From: Hypholoma sublateritium FD-334 SS-4 | Taxonomy: Eukaryota > Basidiomycota > Agaricomycetes > Agaricales > Strophariaceae | Assembly (NCBI GenBank): GCA_000827495.1 | Contig: KN817606.1 | Location: 100,258 to 146,086, forward strand | DNA: 45,829 nucleotides | Reading direction: 5' to 3' | Shown: positions 43,504 to 45,829 of the stretch, piece by piece | Numbering within the stretch: the stretch's first letter is position 1 | How the letters are laid out: each line of letters opens with the position of its first letter | The notes under the pieces: generated by a model | Told to the model about the DNA's origin: nothing | Databases searched by the model: none | What the model saw: the letters and a program-made list of their open reading frames with translations, nothing else | Program-made: the position numbers and the translations under genes

Positions 43504-45829
43504 CTAAAAATACGCGGCCTATTCGGCTTGTGCCGGGTGCCGCTACTCTGCCAGCGACATCCACGAGCAGCATCTTCTGCCCATCGATTTAAATTCAATG
43601 GGAACTGCCGAAAGTTGCCCATCGCGCACATCGCGCACATCGAGACAGCCTCCCCGCAGGCGTCTGCAGGTAAACACCAAGCATACCTGCTCCAGATTGC
43701 GTTGAGCTCGATAAGCAGGCCTGAGTTTCCCAAGCCGCAGGCGCCCATCGATCATCCTTCACGCCACTCCGCCGTCCGCCCTCTCCGATCCGCCCCGTGG
43801 ACCAATGCACACTGCCCAGAACCGCCGCACGTTGCCTCATCGCCGATCTGCATCAACTTCGCTGCCATCGCCGTCGATCAGAGGTCTGATTCTAGCTTCA
43901 ACCCATCCCCCGATGCCCATAGCGACGCCCATCCACCATCCGCCGACCACACCTCGCTGGCCAGGTCGGTCTTGCAGGCCGCGACAATTGCATCACCTCA
44001 CATCCACATCCGCCGTCACGCACCCTCTCACGCGCGGCAGAGTGCATGTGTAAATGTGCCAGCAAACGTCCTGGCCTACTCTGACCTGCCCCGGGGTTCT
44101 GGAACTCGCGCACTGTACCGTGCGCTCCTCGGCGCATTAATCGCCGGAGGCTTCCACTCCCGCGTCGCGCACCATACCATCCACAGCGCTAGTCCATTCA
44201 CCCTCTACGGCCTTCACCGGTCAGGCCCCGCAGGTCCCGCATATGCTACTCTACATCGCATCCGCGTCCGCCGCGCACACCCACACGGAACCGAGCGTAT
44301 GCGTAGCGTACCAGTATTTCTCAGCCTGCGCCGTTCTTCCCGAGCACGCTGTCTCCATACCCCCCCTCTCTCCTGGAATCGCAGATCATCACTGGCCGAT
44401 CTAGTGCATAGTCAACTGACGCCTGGACGAGGCCGGATGTCCCCCCCTTTGGTATAGGTATAGCTCGACGTGCGGCGTACTTGCATGGGCCCGGCCGCGC
44501 ATTCCACTGGTGTGCAAATCCTGCACCTCGTCCACGCGTTACTTCTACGCTCTATTCAACATCCACCTCGCATCATGCGTCGCATGCGCGCGGACGGACA
44601 CCCCCATATTAACGGGGCAGCACGCACTCCGTTGTTTCGAGATGGAATGGCGTGTACGCGCTCGCGCTATACTACGCTCTATGGATCCCCTGCACGGCGC
44701 GATCTTAAAACGAAGCGCGCACCGCATGCGCGTCGATCCGCTCTTCCCATGCGCACACCTTTTTTAGCACCGCATTTCTTCTGCAGCGACATTCTGCCAG
44801 TCCGTGCGCCGCCGCCTGCACGCGTGCGTCGAGTGATCTCTTTTTTTTCAAATGAGTCAGTGCTTGCCGCAGATCTGCAGTATGTGTCCCGGCGAGCCCA
44901 GGTGCGGATGGGCTATCTTGACAAACAAGCGGGGCTTCGGTGCATGTGCCTGTCGGCCATTTTGGCGAGTTCCGCTGCCATTGTCCGAAATGAGCATCCG
45001 CGCCTGCGTTTCGTTCGAAGTGCATCGGTGCAGGCAAAAACTTTCGCTCTGCTGGCGCTTCCCGTTGGCTAACGGACACCTATCGATATAACTTATCGCC
45101 CTCCCGGGCTGCCTGCCACCTTGAATGCGATCTCCCGGATTACAACGCCGTCGGCGGCGGCGTATGTCCATTCAGGAGTGCGGCGTGCATATGACATGTA
45201 CTTGCTCTCCGAGTGGACATGGAATCTTTGCCAAGCTGATGGCGTTGTTTGGTGGATGAAGTATCAGCAGCGGCGTGTACCGCCGGGGCCGCCTCGTATA
45301 CTTACTCGCCCGCTGCCCCGCCCGTGCGTATCTTCTGAGAGCGCATGCCCCGCTAACAATCTTACACATGTTCCGAATTCGAGTCGTCGTCGTGCGCCGC
45401 CGCTCTGGCGCGGACGGGATCCTGTGCAGCGGGGCGCTTGCGAGCGCGCGTGCGTAGCTGTCGAGTTCTTGCGCTCCGCTGTCGGATACGACATGGAGTT
45501 CCCTGTCCGCGCCAGCATGCGGCTCGTGCTAGGCCTCATACACACATACCCATGCACCGTCTATTTGAAGGAGTGAAAGCTGCTCAGTGGGGAGGGATAA
45601 AGCTCTACTACACATAGGGAAGCCCATGACACATTGGCACATGCGCTCTGATTAACTACCTCGCCGTCACTTCGCTGCAGGCTAACGTCCCAGTCTCGCT
45701 CTGGAAGCTGGACGTCCTAGTGCGAAGACCAAGGTCTATGTCCGTCGCTGCGTGAGACGACGTGGAGATCAGACAAAATGAACGAGTACACAAAATTAGT
45801 CATACATGTTGTTTGTGTACACGTGTGAC
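43504..45829 (+). repeat. GC-rich repeat unit, right-facing, type B, runs to window end
   Basis: The head CTAAAAATACGCGGCC is followed by TATTCGGCTTGTGCCGGGTG and CTCTGCCAGCGACATCCACG. A donor-like CTGCAG|GTAAACACC lies at 43670. Distal blocks are at 45125-45215 and the tail at about 45600-45680. It is the inverted partner of 14640-15574 near the head. The final 130 bp are AT-richer and may be outside the unit. No gene. Confidence 0.6.

Overview
The window looks like nuclear DNA of a filamentous basidiomycete, probably an Agaricomycete. The evidence is a five-exon gene with 55-61 bp introns that encodes a fungal single-pass membrane protein with an adhesin-type (DUF4097-like) ectodomain, together with other short GT-AG introns. 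No bacterial operons, tRNA, rRNA, CRISPR array, recognisable reverse transcriptase or transposase was seen. Species cannot be named from the sequence. Scattered N bases suggest a draft consensus assembly. || Only about 10 percent of the window is convincingly coding. The genes are: two inverted copies of a 144/145-codon gene of unknown function (5817-6251 minus and 28924-29361 plus); an intronless 451-codon orphan (7180-8535 plus); a complete adhesin-type gene (20412-22031 minus); and its 3'-truncated paralogue (25939-26938 minus). Three decayed copies of one small unrecognised gene lie at 1706-2170, 22679-22810 and 27267-27521. || Most of the rest is a degenerate, GC-rich, apparently non-coding repeat family in units of about 0.7-2.6 kb. 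Many units begin with a head resembling CTAAAAATA(G/C) followed by CCGG-rich sequence. The strand that starts with the head is C-rich. Several units carry a splice-donor-like CTGCAG|GTA 170-230 bp after the head, and several carry a conserved hairpin. Heads point right from 0 to 11.5 kb, left from 12.5 to 38.04 kb, and right again from 38.07 kb to the end, with a head-to-head switch at 38030-38080. || By eye, two interleaved long-range inverted duplications explain much of the layout. Arm A (about 1.0-10.5 kb) matches about 27.9-34.9 kb inverted. Arm B (about 14.6-20.2 kb) matches about 38.07-45.8 kb inverted. Between them, a direct duplication carries the two adhesin-type genes with their upstream regions. 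Later insertions include a MITE-like element with perfect 44-bp inverted repeats (17841-18530) and a large fold-back (31185-31771). || Unit boundaries and similarity statements come from reading by eye, not from alignment software, so repeat coordinates are approximate. Gene models were checked codon by codon at the splice junctions.
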